From Nocardioidaceae bacterium (GTDB taxonomy: Bacteria; Actinomycetota; Actinomycetes; Propionibacteriales; Nocardioidaceae): a stretch of 8,709 bases of DNA. Positions 1 through 6,431 of this stretch are shown in pieces (the first letter of the stretch is position 1; each line of letters begins with the position of its first letter). The notes beneath the pieces were generated by a model. The model saw nothing but the letters and a program-made list of their open reading frames with translations. It was not told the DNA's origin and searched no databases. The DNA lies in NCBI GenBank assembly GCA_020438665.1, contig JAGQUE010000579.1:1-8709 (forward strand). The letters are read 5' to 3'. Position numbers and translations under genes: made by a program.

Positions 1-269
1 GCCTCGCGGGCGAGGTCCTCACGGCCCATCTCGATCGCCTTCTCGGCCTGGGACTGGAGCTTGGCGGACTGCTGCTCGAGCTGGCCGACCTGGATCTCCA
101 CGCGCTTGCGACTGGTGGCCACGTCGGCCACGCCGCGGCGTACCTTGGCCAGCAGCTCCTGCTGGCGGGCATAGCTGTAGTCGAGCGTCTCCCGGGGATC
201 CTCGGCACGGTCCAGGACCTTGTTGGCCTTGGACCGGAAGATCATGGTCATGCGCTGCCAAAGACTCAT
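1..269 (-). CDS. pspA: PspA/IM30 family envelope-stress protein (5' part only)
   Basis: Partial gene: only the first 89 codons lie in the window and the 3' end runs off the left edge. PspA/IM30 proteins are coiled-coil, ESCRT-III-like proteins that oligomerise on the inner face of the cytoplasmic membrane and help keep it sealed under stress. The visible N-terminus begins MSLWQRMTMIFRSKANK, the amphipathic membrane-binding helix typical of the family. It is followed by the conserved actinobacterial stretch LDRAEDPRETLDYSY (residues about 19-33). After that comes a Gln/Glu/Lys/Arg-rich coiled coil with VRRGVADVATSRKRVE near residues 43-58. The ATG at 269 is chosen because the family normally starts with this motif and GAGGAGGGG lies upstream (279-287). 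It is divergent from the DUF3043 gene across 159 bp. In mycobacteria pspA is controlled by ClgR; no clear ClgR site is visible here. Family assignment is secure; the C-terminal part cannot be judged. Confidence 0.95.
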   Translation of the reverse strand, partial: MSLWQRMTMIFRSKANKVLDRAEDPRETLDYSYARQQELLAKVRRGVADVATSRKRVEIQVGQLEQQSAKLQSQAEKAIEMGREDLARE

Positions 270-309
270 GGGGTCTGGCCCCTCCTCGTGACGTGTCACC
301 CCGCGGTGA
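270..309 (-). promoter_or_regulatory. pspA leader with three small inverted repeats and RBS
   Basis: The predicted pspA leader holds three adjacent inverted repeats, given here in plus-strand sense. TCACC-ccgc-GGTGA is at 296-309, GTGAC-gt-GTCAC at 288-299, and GGGG-tctgg-CCCC at 270-282. The first two share TCAC and cannot form together. The last abuts the start codon and its arm contains the final Gs of the GAGGAGGGG ribosome binding sequence (279-287). These could be RNA hairpins affecting translation, DNA operators, or GC-rich coincidence. The repeats are seen directly; function is inference. Confidence 0.35.
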
Positions 310-321
310 GCTGATGCATTC

Positions 322-327
322 ACCCTA
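322..327 (-). promoter_or_regulatory. Candidate -10 element of pspA
   Basis: On the minus strand this reads TAGGGT, a good actinobacterial TANNNT hexamer. It predicts a transcript start near 315 and a leader of about 46 nt before the pspA ATG. I see no convincing -35 box upstream. The same hexamer occurs for the divergent DUF3043 gene (383-388, plus). Confidence 0.5.
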
Positions 328-382
328 GGCGTTCGGCCAAGCACAGGCGAGGCCAGGCGGGTGTGGGCGCGCCGCGTCCAGG

Positions 383-388
383 TAGGGT
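383..388 (+). promoter_or_regulatory. Candidate -10 element of the DUF3043 gene
   Basis: TAGGGT, a TANNNT-type hexamer, predicts a start near 395 and a leader of about 34 nt. A short inverted repeat, GTGGG-gcgt-CCCAC (387-400), overlaps the predicted start. AGAAGG at 414-419 would serve as ribosome binding site 9 nt before the GTG at 429. Confidence 0.45.
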
Positions 389-428
389 GGGGCGTCCCAC
401 ACCACGTCCCCCCAGAAGGCCATTGCCC

Positions 429-1013
429 GTGTTCCGCCGCAGCAAGCCCGCCGACGAGATCCCCCAGCCGCACGACAAGCCCGGGGGCAAGGGTCGGCCG
501 ACCCCCACGCGCCGCGAGGCCGAGGCCGCTGCCAAGGCCCGCGCCCAGGTCCCGCGCACGCGCAAGGAGCAGGCGGCGGCTGCCCGCGCGGCCCGGAGCC
601 AGTCGGGCCAGCAGATGCGCGCGGCCATGCGCACCGGCGATGACCGCTACCTGCCCGAGCGCGACCGCGGTCCCGTCAAGCGGTTCATCCGCGACTATGT
701 CGACTCGCGCTTCCAGTTCATCCAGATCCTGCTGCCTGTCCTGGTCGTGGCGCTGGCGCTCCCCTACATCGTCAAGACGCAGTGGGCGTTCAGCTTCGCC
801 AACATGCTGACGCTGACCGGGATGATGCTGGTGCTCTATGACATCGTCATGCTGCGCTTCCGCTTGCGCCGCGAGCTGGCTCGGCGGTTCCCCGACGCGA
901 CCACGCGCGGCACGACCACCTATGCCGTGATGCGCTCATTGCAGCTGAAGTTCCTCCGCATGCCCAAGCCGCAGGTCAAGATCGGCCAGGCGCTTCCCGA
1001 GACCTACCGCTGA
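429..1013 (+). CDS. DUF3043 family membrane protein
   Basis: A 194-aa protein of the actinobacterial DUF3043 family, whose function is not established. The N-terminal 90 residues are highly charged and predicted cytoplasmic. They contain the family-typical KGRPTPTRREAE (21-32) and an Arg/Ala/Gln-rich helix (about 33-70), then DDRYLPERDRGPVKRFIRDYVDSR (71-94). Two membrane helices follow at about 98-117 and 124-143. A basic tail of about 50 residues ends the protein (RFRLRRELARRF, then LKFLRMPKPQVKIGQ). The reading frame stays open upstream to 363. I prefer the GTG at 429 because AGAAGG precedes it and the product then starts V(M)FRRSKP, as is usual for the family. It is divergent from pspA, and its stop is only 4 bp from the stop of the convergent AlaX-like gene. 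Family assignment is confident; a role at the membrane is inference. Confidence 0.88.
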   Translation: MFRRSKPADEIPQPHDKPGGKGRPTPTRREAEAAAKARAQVPRTRKEQAAAARAARSQSGQQMRAAMRTGDDRYLPERDRGPVKRFIRDYVDSRFQFIQILLPVLVVALALPYIVKTQWAFSFANMLTLTGMMLVLYDIVMLRFRLRRELARRFPDATTRGTTTYAVMRSLQLKFLRMPKPQVKIGQALPETYR

Positions 1014-1017
1014 ACCG

Positions 1018-1725
1018 CTAGGCCCCGGGCAGCTCCACGCGGACGCGACGGAAGCCGCGACCCTTGCTCTCGACCTTAGCGATGCGGACCTCGCCGATCT
1101 GACGCGTGGAGGCGACATGGGTGCCCGAGTCGGCCTGCTTGTCGAGCCCGGCGACGTCGATGATGCGGATCTCCTCGACCTCGTCGGGGATGAGGAGCTG
1201 CGCCGTGCGCATCACCTCGGGGTCCGCGACCGCCACGGCGCGCGGAACCACGCGGGCGGTGATGGCCCGGTCGGCGAGGATCTCCTCGTTGACGACGCGC
1301 TCGAGCTCCTCCTTGAAGCCGGGCGGCACCTCGGGCAGGTTGAAGTCGAGCCGTCCGGTCAGCGGCTCCATGTTGGAGCCGGTCACCAGCGCGGCGAAGT
1401 CGCGGAACACCACTCCGGAGACGACGTGCAAGGCGGAGTGGGTGCGCATCAGCCGGCGCCGGCGTACGTCGTCCAGGCGCGCGACCACCCTCGTGCCGAC
1501 CGGCGGAAGCGGGTCGCCGTCGACCGGCACCAGCCCGGCGGCGGAGACGCCGGCGATCCGGGTGAACACGCCGCCCCACTCGAGCTGGCCCGCGTCCGGT
1601 GGCTGGCCACCGCCGCCGGGAAAGAACGCCGACTCGTCGATCACGATGCCCTCGGGTGAAGACGACAACACCGTGGCCGACCACGAGGCGAGCTCCTGGT
1701 CACGCCAATAGAGGGGATGCGTCAT
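1018..1725 (-). CDS. AlaX-like alanyl-tRNA editing protein
   Basis: A 235-aa freestanding homologue of the AlaRS editing domain. Such proteins hydrolyse Ser (or Gly) wrongly attached to tRNA-Ala in the cytoplasm. Visible motifs are FFPGGGGQPPDAG (34-46, the conserved glycine-rich editing motif) and the first zinc-site pair H96-SAL-H100. The second-site segment is Q197-A-D199-S-G-T-H203-V, followed by the conserved tail TRQIGEVRIAKVESKGRGFRRVRVEL. The canonical second motif is CxxxH, but Cys is replaced by Asp199 here. I recall Asp variants in some AlaX-like subgroups, so the protein may still be active with altered metal coordination. The ATG at 1725 is preferred because TAGAGT ends 7 nt upstream, suggesting a leaderless message. 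The open frame continues far upstream (to 2505), but that part is a shadow of the divergent gene. The stop is 4 bp from the convergent DUF3043 stop. Confidence 0.88.
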   Translation of the reverse strand: MTHPLYWRDQELASWSATVLSSSPEGIVIDESAFFPGGGGQPPDAGQLEWGGVFTRIAGVSAAGLVPVDGDPLPPVGTRVVARLDDVRRRRLMRTHSALHVVSGVVFRDFAALVTGSNMEPLTGRLDFNLPEVPPGFKEELERVVNEEILADRAITARVVPRAVAVADPEVMRTAQLLIPDEVEEIRIIDVAGLDKQADSGTHVASTRQIGEVRIAKVESKGRGFRRVRVELPGA

Positions 1726-1732
1726 GTCGGCC

Positions 1733-1738
1733 ACTCTA
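1733..1738 (-). promoter_or_regulatory. Candidate leaderless -10 element of the AlaX-like gene
   Basis: On the minus strand TAGAGT ends 7 nt before the ATG at 1725, so transcription would begin at or next to the start codon. No Shine-Dalgarno-like sequence could fit in that space. Confidence 0.5.
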
Positions 1739-1780
1739 GGGCGCTGACCGGCGGTGACCGCGGCCGGTGAGGACCGGTCT

Positions 1781-1791
1781 GCGAGACTCGC
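1781..1791 (+). promoter_or_regulatory. Short inverted repeat over the transporter start region
   Basis: GCGAG-A-CTCGC is a perfect 5-bp dyad ending 3 bp before the GTG at 1795. It overlaps GAGACT (1783-1788), a weak -10-like hexamer at leaderless spacing. It could be an operator or chance; such short dyads are common in GC-rich DNA. Confidence 0.25.
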
Positions 1792-1794
1792 GAG

Positions 1795-2619
1795 GTGATC
1801 TGGGGTCTGCTGGCCGGACTGGCTGCCGCCGCGTGTTTCGGGCTGGCCGCCGTCGCCCAGGCGCGCGCGGTCCGGTCGCTGCCCGAACGTGTGGGCGGCC
1901 TGGGCCCCTTCGTGCGAGCGGCGGTCGGCAGCCCGTTGCTCATGGCCGTCGTGGCGGCCTATCTGGCGGGGTTCGTCCTCCATGCGGTGTCGATCTGGCT
2001 GCTGCCGCTCTATCTCGCGCAGGCGAGCATCGCCATGTCGCTGCCGATCACCGCGATCGGGGTCGGCCTGGTCGGCGAGCGCGTGGGAGCACGGCAGTGG
2101 CTGGCGCTGGAGGTCGTCGTCGTGGGGCTGTGGCTGCTGGCGCTGAGCGCCGGGGATCCCGGCGCGGTCACCGTCTCCGGGCCCTTCGTCGTGAGCCTGG
2201 TGGTCGGCGCGGCCGCCATCGCCGCCCTCACGACGGTGGTCACCTCGCCCGTCCTGCTCGGGTCGCTGTCCGGGCTGGCCTACGCCGGCTCGGCCATCGC
2301 CGTCCGCGCGGTGGGATGGCCGTTGGAGCCGCTCGCCGTCGTGGCTGCGGTGACCGTCTCGGCCTTCGGGTTGTTGGGGTTCTGGACCTATTCGACCGCC
2401 TTGGACCGCGGTCAGGTGTCGGCGGTGACCGCCCCGCTGATCGTGGGGCAGACGACCGGACCCGCCGTCGTCGGCGTCACATTCCTCGGTGACGGGGTGC
2501 GGCACGACTGGTGGCCCGTGATGGTCGTCGGGCTGGTGCTGGCGATGGTCGGCGCTGCCCTGGTCAGTGGAAGGAGTCCCGATCCGGCGAACGCGTCAGC
2601 GACGGCGACCGCTGGATGA
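1795..2619 (+). CDS. DMT/EamA-like multi-spanning membrane transporter
   Basis: A 274-aa, very hydrophobic protein with about nine predicted membrane helices and short loops. It looks like an actinobacterial relative of the drug/metabolite transporter (EamA) superfamily. Helices lie near residues 2-22, 47-70, 75-94, 103-119, 128-150, 153-171, 178-197, 208-230 and 240-258. The pattern suggests two repeats: AQASIAMSLPITAIGVGLVGERV (75-97) in the first half resembles GQVSAVTAPLIVGQTTGP (206-223) in the second, as expected for a duplicated transporter. The substrate cannot be read from the sequence. The GTG at 1795 is the first start that gives an immediate membrane helix (MIWGLLAGLAAAACFGL). It is divergent from the AlaX-like gene across 69 bp. 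The last 56 bp, encoding a soluble Ser/Ala/Thr tail, overlap the 3' end of the convergent aldo/keto reductase gene. Confidence 0.78.
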   Translation: MIWGLLAGLAAAACFGLAAVAQARAVRSLPERVGGLGPFVRAAVGSPLLMAVVAAYLAGFVLHAVSIWLLPLYLAQASIAMSLPITAIGVGLVGERVGARQWLALEVVVVGLWLLALSAGDPGAVTVSGPFVVSLVVGAAAIAALTTVVTSPVLLGSLSGLAYAGSAIAVRAVGWPLEPLAVVAAVTVSAFGLLGFWTYSTALDRGQVSAVTAPLIVGQTTGPAVVGVTFLGDGVRHDWWPVMVVGLVLAMVGAALVSGRSPDPANASATATAG

Positions 2620-3571
2620 CGCCCTCGAGGGCGGTGTCGATGGCCCCGAGGAGGGCGTCGTCGAGCCGCACACCGGCCGCCCTGGCGTTGTCGGTCACCT
2701 GCTCGGGACGGCTGGCGCCGATGATCGCCGCGGCCACGTTGTCGTTCTGCAGCACCCACGCCACCGCCAGCTGGGCCATGGTCAGCCCCGCCTCGTCCGC
2801 GAGCGGCTTGAGGCGCTGGACCCGCTGGAGCACGTCGTCGTCGAGGTAGCGGGCAACCATCGTGGCGCCGCCCTTGTCGTCGGTGGCGCGGGAGCCGGCG
2901 GGAGGCGGCGTTCCAGGGAGGTATTTGCCGGTCAGCACACCCTGCGCGATCGGCGACCACACGATCTGGCCGATGCCCAGCTCGCGGGAGGCCGGCACGA
3001 CCTCCTCCTCGATCACCCGCCAGATCATGTTGTATTGCGGTTGGTTGGACACCAGCGGGACATGGAGCTCGCGGGCCAGCGCGTGGGCGCGCCGCAGCTC
3101 GTCGGCGGTCCACTCCGACACCCCGATGTAGTGCGCCTTGCCGGCATGAACGACGTCGGCGAAGGCCGACATCGTCTCCTCCAGCGGCGTCTGGTAGTCG
3201 AACCGGTGGGCCTGGTAGAGGTCGACATAGTCGGTGCCGAGCCGGCGGAGCGAGGCGTCGATGGACTCGCGGATGTGCTTGCGCGAGAGGCCGTGGCCAT
3301 TGGGACGCACCTCCCCCACTGGGAAATAGACCTTGGTGAAGATCTCGAGCGTCTCCCGCCGCGCCCCCTGCAGCGCCTTGCCGAGCACCGCCTCGGCCGC
3401 CCCGTCGGCATAGACGTCTGCGGTGTCGAAGGTGGTGATGCCCTCGTCCAGCGCCCGGCGGACACAGGCAACCGCGGCGTCCTCCTCGACCTGCGAACCG
3501 TGGGTGAGCCAATTGCCATAGGCGATGGCGGAGACCTTCAGGCCACTCGCGCCGAGGTTGCGGAACTCCAT
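2564..3571 (-). CDS. Aldo/keto reductase (Kv-beta-like, NADPH-dependent)
   Basis: A 335-aa TIM-barrel oxidoreductase expected to reduce aldehydes or ketones with NADPH in the cytoplasm. The full catalytic tetrad is visible: Asp49 and Tyr54 in FDTADVYADG, Lys80 in EIFTKVYF, and His122 in YQAHRFD. Cofactor-site motifs are SNQPQYNMIWR (175-185), WSPIAQGVLTGKY (205-217) and IIGASRPEQVTDN (283-295). The spacing and the QPQYNMIWR and SPIAQGVLTGKY segments fit the Kv channel beta-subunit-like (AKR6/AKR14-type) branch. Members of that branch often have Asn where His122 is found. The length is typical. The ATG at 3571 gives the usual N-terminus MEFRNLGASGLKVSAIAYG, and TAGGCT ends 7 nt upstream, so the message is probably leaderless. 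The C-terminal tail after about residue 318 is encoded opposite the end of the transporter gene. The physiological substrate is unknown. Confidence 0.93.
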   Translation of the reverse strand: MEFRNLGASGLKVSAIAYGNWLTHGSQVEEDAAVACVRRALDEGITTFDTADVYADGAAEAVLGKALQGARRETLEIFTKVYFPVGEVRPNGHGLSRKHIRESIDASLRRLGTDYVDLYQAHRFDYQTPLEETMSAFADVVHAGKAHYIGVSEWTADELRRAHALARELHVPLVSNQPQYNMIWRVIEEEVVPASRELGIGQIVWSPIAQGVLTGKYLPGTPPPAGSRATDDKGGATMVARYLDDDVLQRVQRLKPLADEAGLTMAQLAVAWVLQNDNVAAAIIGASRPEQVTDNARAAGVRLDDALLGAIDTALEGVIQRSPSLTRSPDRDSFH

Positions 3572-3578
3572 GGGATCG

Positions 3579-3584
3579 AGCCTA
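3579..3584 (-). promoter_or_regulatory. Candidate leaderless -10 element of the aldo/keto reductase gene
   Basis: On the minus strand TAGGCT ends 7 nt before the ATG at 3571, placing the predicted transcript start at the start codon. No purine-rich ribosome binding site lies between them. Confidence 0.5.
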
Positions 3585-3613
3585 GGGGGCGCGTGGGCGT
3601 CAGGTCCGCCTGG

Positions 3614-3619
3614 GACAAT
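3614..3619 (+). promoter_or_regulatory. Candidate leaderless -10 element of the GNAT gene
   Basis: GACAAT ends 6 nt before the GTG at 3626. It keeps the A at position 2 and T at position 6 of TANNNT. It is back to back with the aldo/keto reductase promoter in a 54-bp divergent gap. Confidence 0.4.
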
Positions 3620-3625
3620 GGCGCC

Positions 3626-4174
3626 GTGGCCGACGACCGACAGCATCCTTCCGCCGACCTTTCCGTCCGGCTCGCCTGGACCGACGACGCCCCCGCCATC
3701 GCCGACATCCAGGTCGGGGCCTGGCAGGCGTCGTACGCCGGCCCGGCCGAGGCGCTTCCCAGCCGCGACCAGGTCGCCGATGCCTGGCGCCGGTCGCTGC
3801 ACGCGCCGGGCGATGCCCGCAACCGGGTTCTCGTCGCGCTGGACCGCTCCACCGTGCGCGGGTTCGTCGTCTGTCAGCCGGCCGCGGACCCCGACTGCGA
3901 CCCGCTCATCGACGCCGAGCTCTCCGAGATCGCCGTCCATCCCGATGCCCGCCGTCAGGGGCACGGGTCGCGGCTGCTGCAGGCCGCGGTCGACACCGGC
4001 CACGCCGACCGGTTCACCCGCGCCGTGTGCTGGGTGGCCGCAGACGACGACGAGCTGCGCCGCTTCCTCACCGGCGCCGGTTGGGGCCCCGACGGAGCCC
4101 ACCGGACGCTGGACCTCGACGGCTCGGGTGCCGTCCTGGTGAAGCAGGTGCGGCTCCACACGGCCCTCGTCTGA
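3626..4174 (+). CDS. GNAT family N-acetyltransferase
   Basis: A 182-aa cytoplasmic acetyltransferase of the Gcn5-related fold, transferring acetyl from acetyl-CoA to an amine on an unknown substrate. The N-terminal strand-helix SVRLAWTDDAPAIADIQVGAW (13-33) is typical. Motif A is complete: ELSEIAVHPDARRQGHGSRL (98-117). It contains the R-R-Q-G-H-G pyrophosphate-binding loop (109-114), followed by helix LLQAAVD. A motif B-like segment is near TRAVCWVAADDDELRRFLTGAGW (131-153). The GTG at 3626 is chosen because it lies 6 nt after a -10-like GACAAT and the resulting N-terminus is of normal length. The same frame is open upstream to 2567, but that region is antisense to the aldo/keto reductase and is not coding. 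Substrate specificity cannot be predicted from this sequence. Confidence 0.88.
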   Translation: MADDRQHPSADLSVRLAWTDDAPAIADIQVGAWQASYAGPAEALPSRDQVADAWRRSLHAPGDARNRVLVALDRSTVRGFVVCQPAADPDCDPLIDAELSEIAVHPDARRQGHGSRLLQAAVDTGHADRFTRAVCWVAADDDELRRFLTGAGWGPDGAHRTLDLDGSGAVLVKQVRLHTALV

Positions 4175-4199
4175 CCGAGCGAGGGCGAAGTTCGTCGTC

Positions 4200-4216
4200 C
4201 CGGACAACCAATCCGG
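4200..4216. repeat. Inverted repeat downstream of the GNAT gene
   Basis: CCGGA-caaccaa-TCCGG has 5-bp arms and a 7-nt loop, and starts 26 bp after the GNAT stop. It might form a weak hairpin in the GNAT transcript. There is no U-run after it and the stem is short, so I do not call it a terminator. Confidence 0.25.
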
Positions 4217-4222
4217 AGGGTC

Positions 4223-4250
4223 TTGATTTCCTCGGCCAGACGAGGACTAT
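4223..4250 (+). promoter_or_regulatory. Candidate promoter with a dyad in its spacer
   Basis: TTGATT (4223-4228), a 16-bp spacer and GACTAT (4245-4250) form the only two-box promoter in the window that resembles the sigma-70 consensus. The inverted repeat CCTCG-gccaga-CGAGG (4230-4245) fills the spacer, a position where a repressor or activator could act. The predicted start is near 4257, giving a leader of about 40 nt to the GTG at 4298. The leader has GCGGG (4257-4261), able to pair with either of two CCCGC copies (4263-4267, 4273-4277). Confidence 0.45.
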
Positions 4251-4297
4251 GGAGATGCGGGACCCGCTGGGGCCCGCTGACAACGGAGGGGGAAACG

Positions 4298-4519
4298 GTG
4301 TTCGGTCGGCTTCCCAAGATCTACCGATGGCGCACCGCAGCGGTCGTCATGATCGTCTCGGTCATCGCGGGCGTGTGGTTCGCAACCCACCCCGACACCA
4401 CCGTCGTCGTACCCGTCGGCGCGGCCATGGGGCTGCTGCTGGGCATCCTGCTGGCCTATGTCGCCGTCCACCAGGCGCGCCCGGAGCCCCGGCTGGCGCC
4501 GGTTCGCCGTCGTCACTGA
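4298..4519 (+). CDS. Small two-helix membrane protein, function unknown
   Basis: A 73-aa protein I do not recognise. It has a short basic N-terminus (VFGRLPKIYRWR) and a first membrane helix at about 13-29 (AAVVMIVSVIAGVWFAT). A polar turn HPDTT follows, then a second helix at about 36-56 (VVVPVGAAMGLLLGILLAYV), and a basic, Pro/Arg-rich tail ending RRRH. By the positive-inside rule both ends would be cytoplasmic. The GTG at 4298 is selected because a strong GGAGGGGG ribosome binding site (4285-4292) ends 5 nt before it. The open frame extends upstream to 4223, but that would place the promoter-like boxes inside the gene. It lies between the GNAT gene and azlC, same strand, 64 bp before azlC. 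Whether it works with either neighbour is unknown. Confidence 0.7.
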   Translation: MFGRLPKIYRWRTAAVVMIVSVIAGVWFATHPDTTVVVPVGAAMGLLLGILLAYVAVHQARPEPRLAPVRRRH

Positions 4520-4570
4520 CGTCGTCGGCTCCGGCTGAGACCCGGGCCCGCTCGATCATCCGTCGCCCGC

Positions 4571-4576
4571 TAGTGT
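4571..4576 (+). promoter_or_regulatory. Candidate leaderless -10 element of azlC
   Basis: TAGTGT ends 7 nt before the azlC ATG at 4584. The intervening CCGGCGG is not a ribosome binding site, so a leaderless azlCD transcript is predicted. Confidence 0.5.
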
Positions 4577-4583
4577 CCGGCGG

Positions 4584-5312
4584 ATGACCGAGCAGTCGAC
4601 GTGGCCGCCGGAGCGCACCCGAATCGTGCGCGACTCCTGGGCGGTGGGTGCCGCCACGGGAGCCTATGGCTTCTCGTTCGGAGCCGTGTCCGTCGCCGCA
4701 GGCCTCTCGGTGGTCCAGACCTGCGTGCTCTCGATGGTGATGTTCACCGGTGCCTCGCAGTTCGCCCTCGTCGGCGTCGTGGCGGCCAGTGGCAGCCCCG
4801 CCTCGGGGGCCGTGACGGCGATGCTCCTCGGCACCCGCAACACCCTCTATGGCCTGCGGCTCGCCCCCCTGCTCGGGTGGACGGGCTGGCGCCGTGTGGC
4901 GGTCAGCCAGCTGGTCATCGACGAGTCGACCGCCATGTCGGTGACTCGCGAGCATCGCGATGCTTCCCGCGTCGGCTTCCTGACCACCGGGCTGGCGGTC
5001 TTCGTGCTGTGGAACCTCGCGACGCTCATCGGCGCGATCGCCGGCGACGCGATCGGCGACCCGCGCACCTATGGGCTCGATGCGGCGGTCGGCGCCGCGT
5101 TCCTGGCGCTGCTGTGGCCACGCCTGCGCGACGGCCGCAACCGGGTCGTGGGTGTGGCCGCGGTCGCGGTGGCCCTCGGACTCGTGCCGGTGACGGCGGC
5201 CGGCGTGCCGGTCCTTGCGGCGGGCGGCGTCGCACTCCTCGCCGGTGCCCTGTCGCGCCGGCCCGACCCCACCGAGGTGCCCGGGCCCGAAGACGTCGGA
5301 GGCGACCGATGA
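4584..5312 (+). CDS. azlC: AzlC family branched-chain amino acid exporter, large subunit
   Basis: A 242-aa inner-membrane protein of the AzlC family. With AzlD it exports branched-chain amino acids or analogues, and in Corynebacterium the equivalent pair is BrnF-BrnE. Family signatures are visible: GAYGFSFGAVSVAAGLS (26-42), MFTGASQFALVGV (53-65), LGTRNTLYGLRLAP (82-95) and QLVIDESTAM (109-118). About six to seven hydrophobic helices follow the 16-residue charged N-terminus. The soluble C-terminal tail is rich in Pro, Asp and Glu (PDPTEVPGPEDVGGDR). The length is normal for the family. The stop overlaps the azlD start as ATGA, so the two are translationally coupled and presumably made in fixed proportion. 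No Lrp-type regulator gene lies next to it in the window. The exact substrate cannot be read from sequence. Confidence 0.94.
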   Translation: MTEQSTWPPERTRIVRDSWAVGAATGAYGFSFGAVSVAAGLSVVQTCVLSMVMFTGASQFALVGVVAASGSPASGAVTAMLLGTRNTLYGLRLAPLLGWTGWRRVAVSQLVIDESTAMSVTREHRDASRVGFLTTGLAVFVLWNLATLIGAIAGDAIGDPRTYGLDAAVGAAFLALLWPRLRDGRNRVVGVAAVAVALGLVPVTAAGVPVLAAGGVALLAGALSRRPDPTEVPGPEDVGGDR

Positions 5313-5614
5313 CGCTCTGGTGGGCGGTGCTCGTGAGCAGCGCGGGCTGCTATCTGCTCAAGCTGGCCGGGATGTCGGTGCCCTCCCGCGTCCTCGACCG
5401 GCCGGTCGTGGAGCGCATCGCAGACCTGATCCCCGTGGCGCTGCTCGCCGCGCTGGTCGGCGTGCAGGTCTTCGCGTCGTCGGGCTCCCTGGTGGTCGAT
5501 GCCCGGCTCGCGGGGCTCGCCTTCGCCGTGGTGGCACTGCTGTTCCGGGCGCCGTTCCTCGTGGTCGTCTTCGGAGCGGCGCTGGTCGCCGCACTGGTGC
5601 GGCTCGTCGCCTGA
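5309..5614 (+). CDS. azlD: AzlD family branched-chain amino acid exporter, small subunit
   Basis: A 101-aa hydrophobic protein with three or four membrane helices, the small partner of AzlC. Features include MTLWWAVLVSSAGCYLLKLAG at the N-terminus and the conserved segment ERIADLIPVALLAALVGVQ (35-53). A C-terminal helix pair follows, RLAGLAFAVVALLFRAPFLV (66-85) and VVFGAALVAALVRLVA (86-101). The ATG at 5309 overlaps the azlC stop by 4 bp (ATGA). GGAGG (5298-5302) inside azlC is 6 nt upstream, so reinitiation at this site is well supported. Length and position are typical for the pair. The stop lies 20 bp from the stop of convergent dapB, and no hairpin terminator is visible in that gap. Confidence 0.93.
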   Translation: MTLWWAVLVSSAGCYLLKLAGMSVPSRVLDRPVVERIADLIPVALLAALVGVQVFASSGSLVVDARLAGLAFAVVALLFRAPFLVVVFGAALVAALVRLVA

Positions 5615-5634
5615 GCCTTGCGGCCACCCGTCCG

Positions 5635-6393
<759 letters not shown>

Positions 6394-6396
6394 TCA

Positions 6397-6402
6397 AACG
6401 TA
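6397..6402 (-). promoter_or_regulatory. Candidate leaderless -10 element of dapB
   Basis: On the minus strand TACGTT ends 6 nt before the GTG at 6390. The palindrome CGGGGATCCCCG (6411-6422) lies just upstream, between the -10 and the expected -35 region. Confidence 0.5.
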
Positions 6403-6410
6403 GTGCCCCC

Positions 6411-6422
6411 CGGGGATCCCCG
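6411..6422. repeat. 12-bp perfect palindrome upstream of dapB
   Basis: CGGGGATCCCCG is a perfect palindrome centred about 26 bp upstream of the predicted dapB start. A repressor bound here would block RNA polymerase. A palindrome of this length is expected about twice or more by chance in a window this size and composition, so the regulatory reading is tentative. Confidence 0.3.
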
Positions 6423-6431
6423 CGGACCGGT

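Noticed and set aside
1726..2505. Long minus-strand open frame extending the AlaX-like gene upstream to 2505
   Set aside because: The sequence before the ATG at 1725 is low-complexity Arg/Gly/Asp-rich and antisense to the hydrophobic transporter gene; it is the typical shadow frame of GC-rich coding DNA. A -10-like TAGAGT sits right before the ATG.
2567..3625. Plus-strand open frame upstream of the GNAT gene, opposite the aldo/keto reductase
   Set aside because: It has no domain features, is rich in Arg/Gly/Val/His, and lies antisense to a gene with a full catalytic tetrad. The GNAT domain starts only after the GTG at 3626.
4200..4230. Possible intrinsic terminator after the GNAT gene
   Set aside because: The 5-bp stem is short, the loop is 7 nt, and no U-run follows. 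TTGATTTC downstream fits better as part of a -35 box.
4249..4587. Alternative ATG at 4249 overlapping the small membrane protein
   Set aside because: It is out of frame with the two-helix protein, gives an Arg/His/Gly-rich product, has no ribosome binding site, and the ATG overlaps the -10-like GACTAT.
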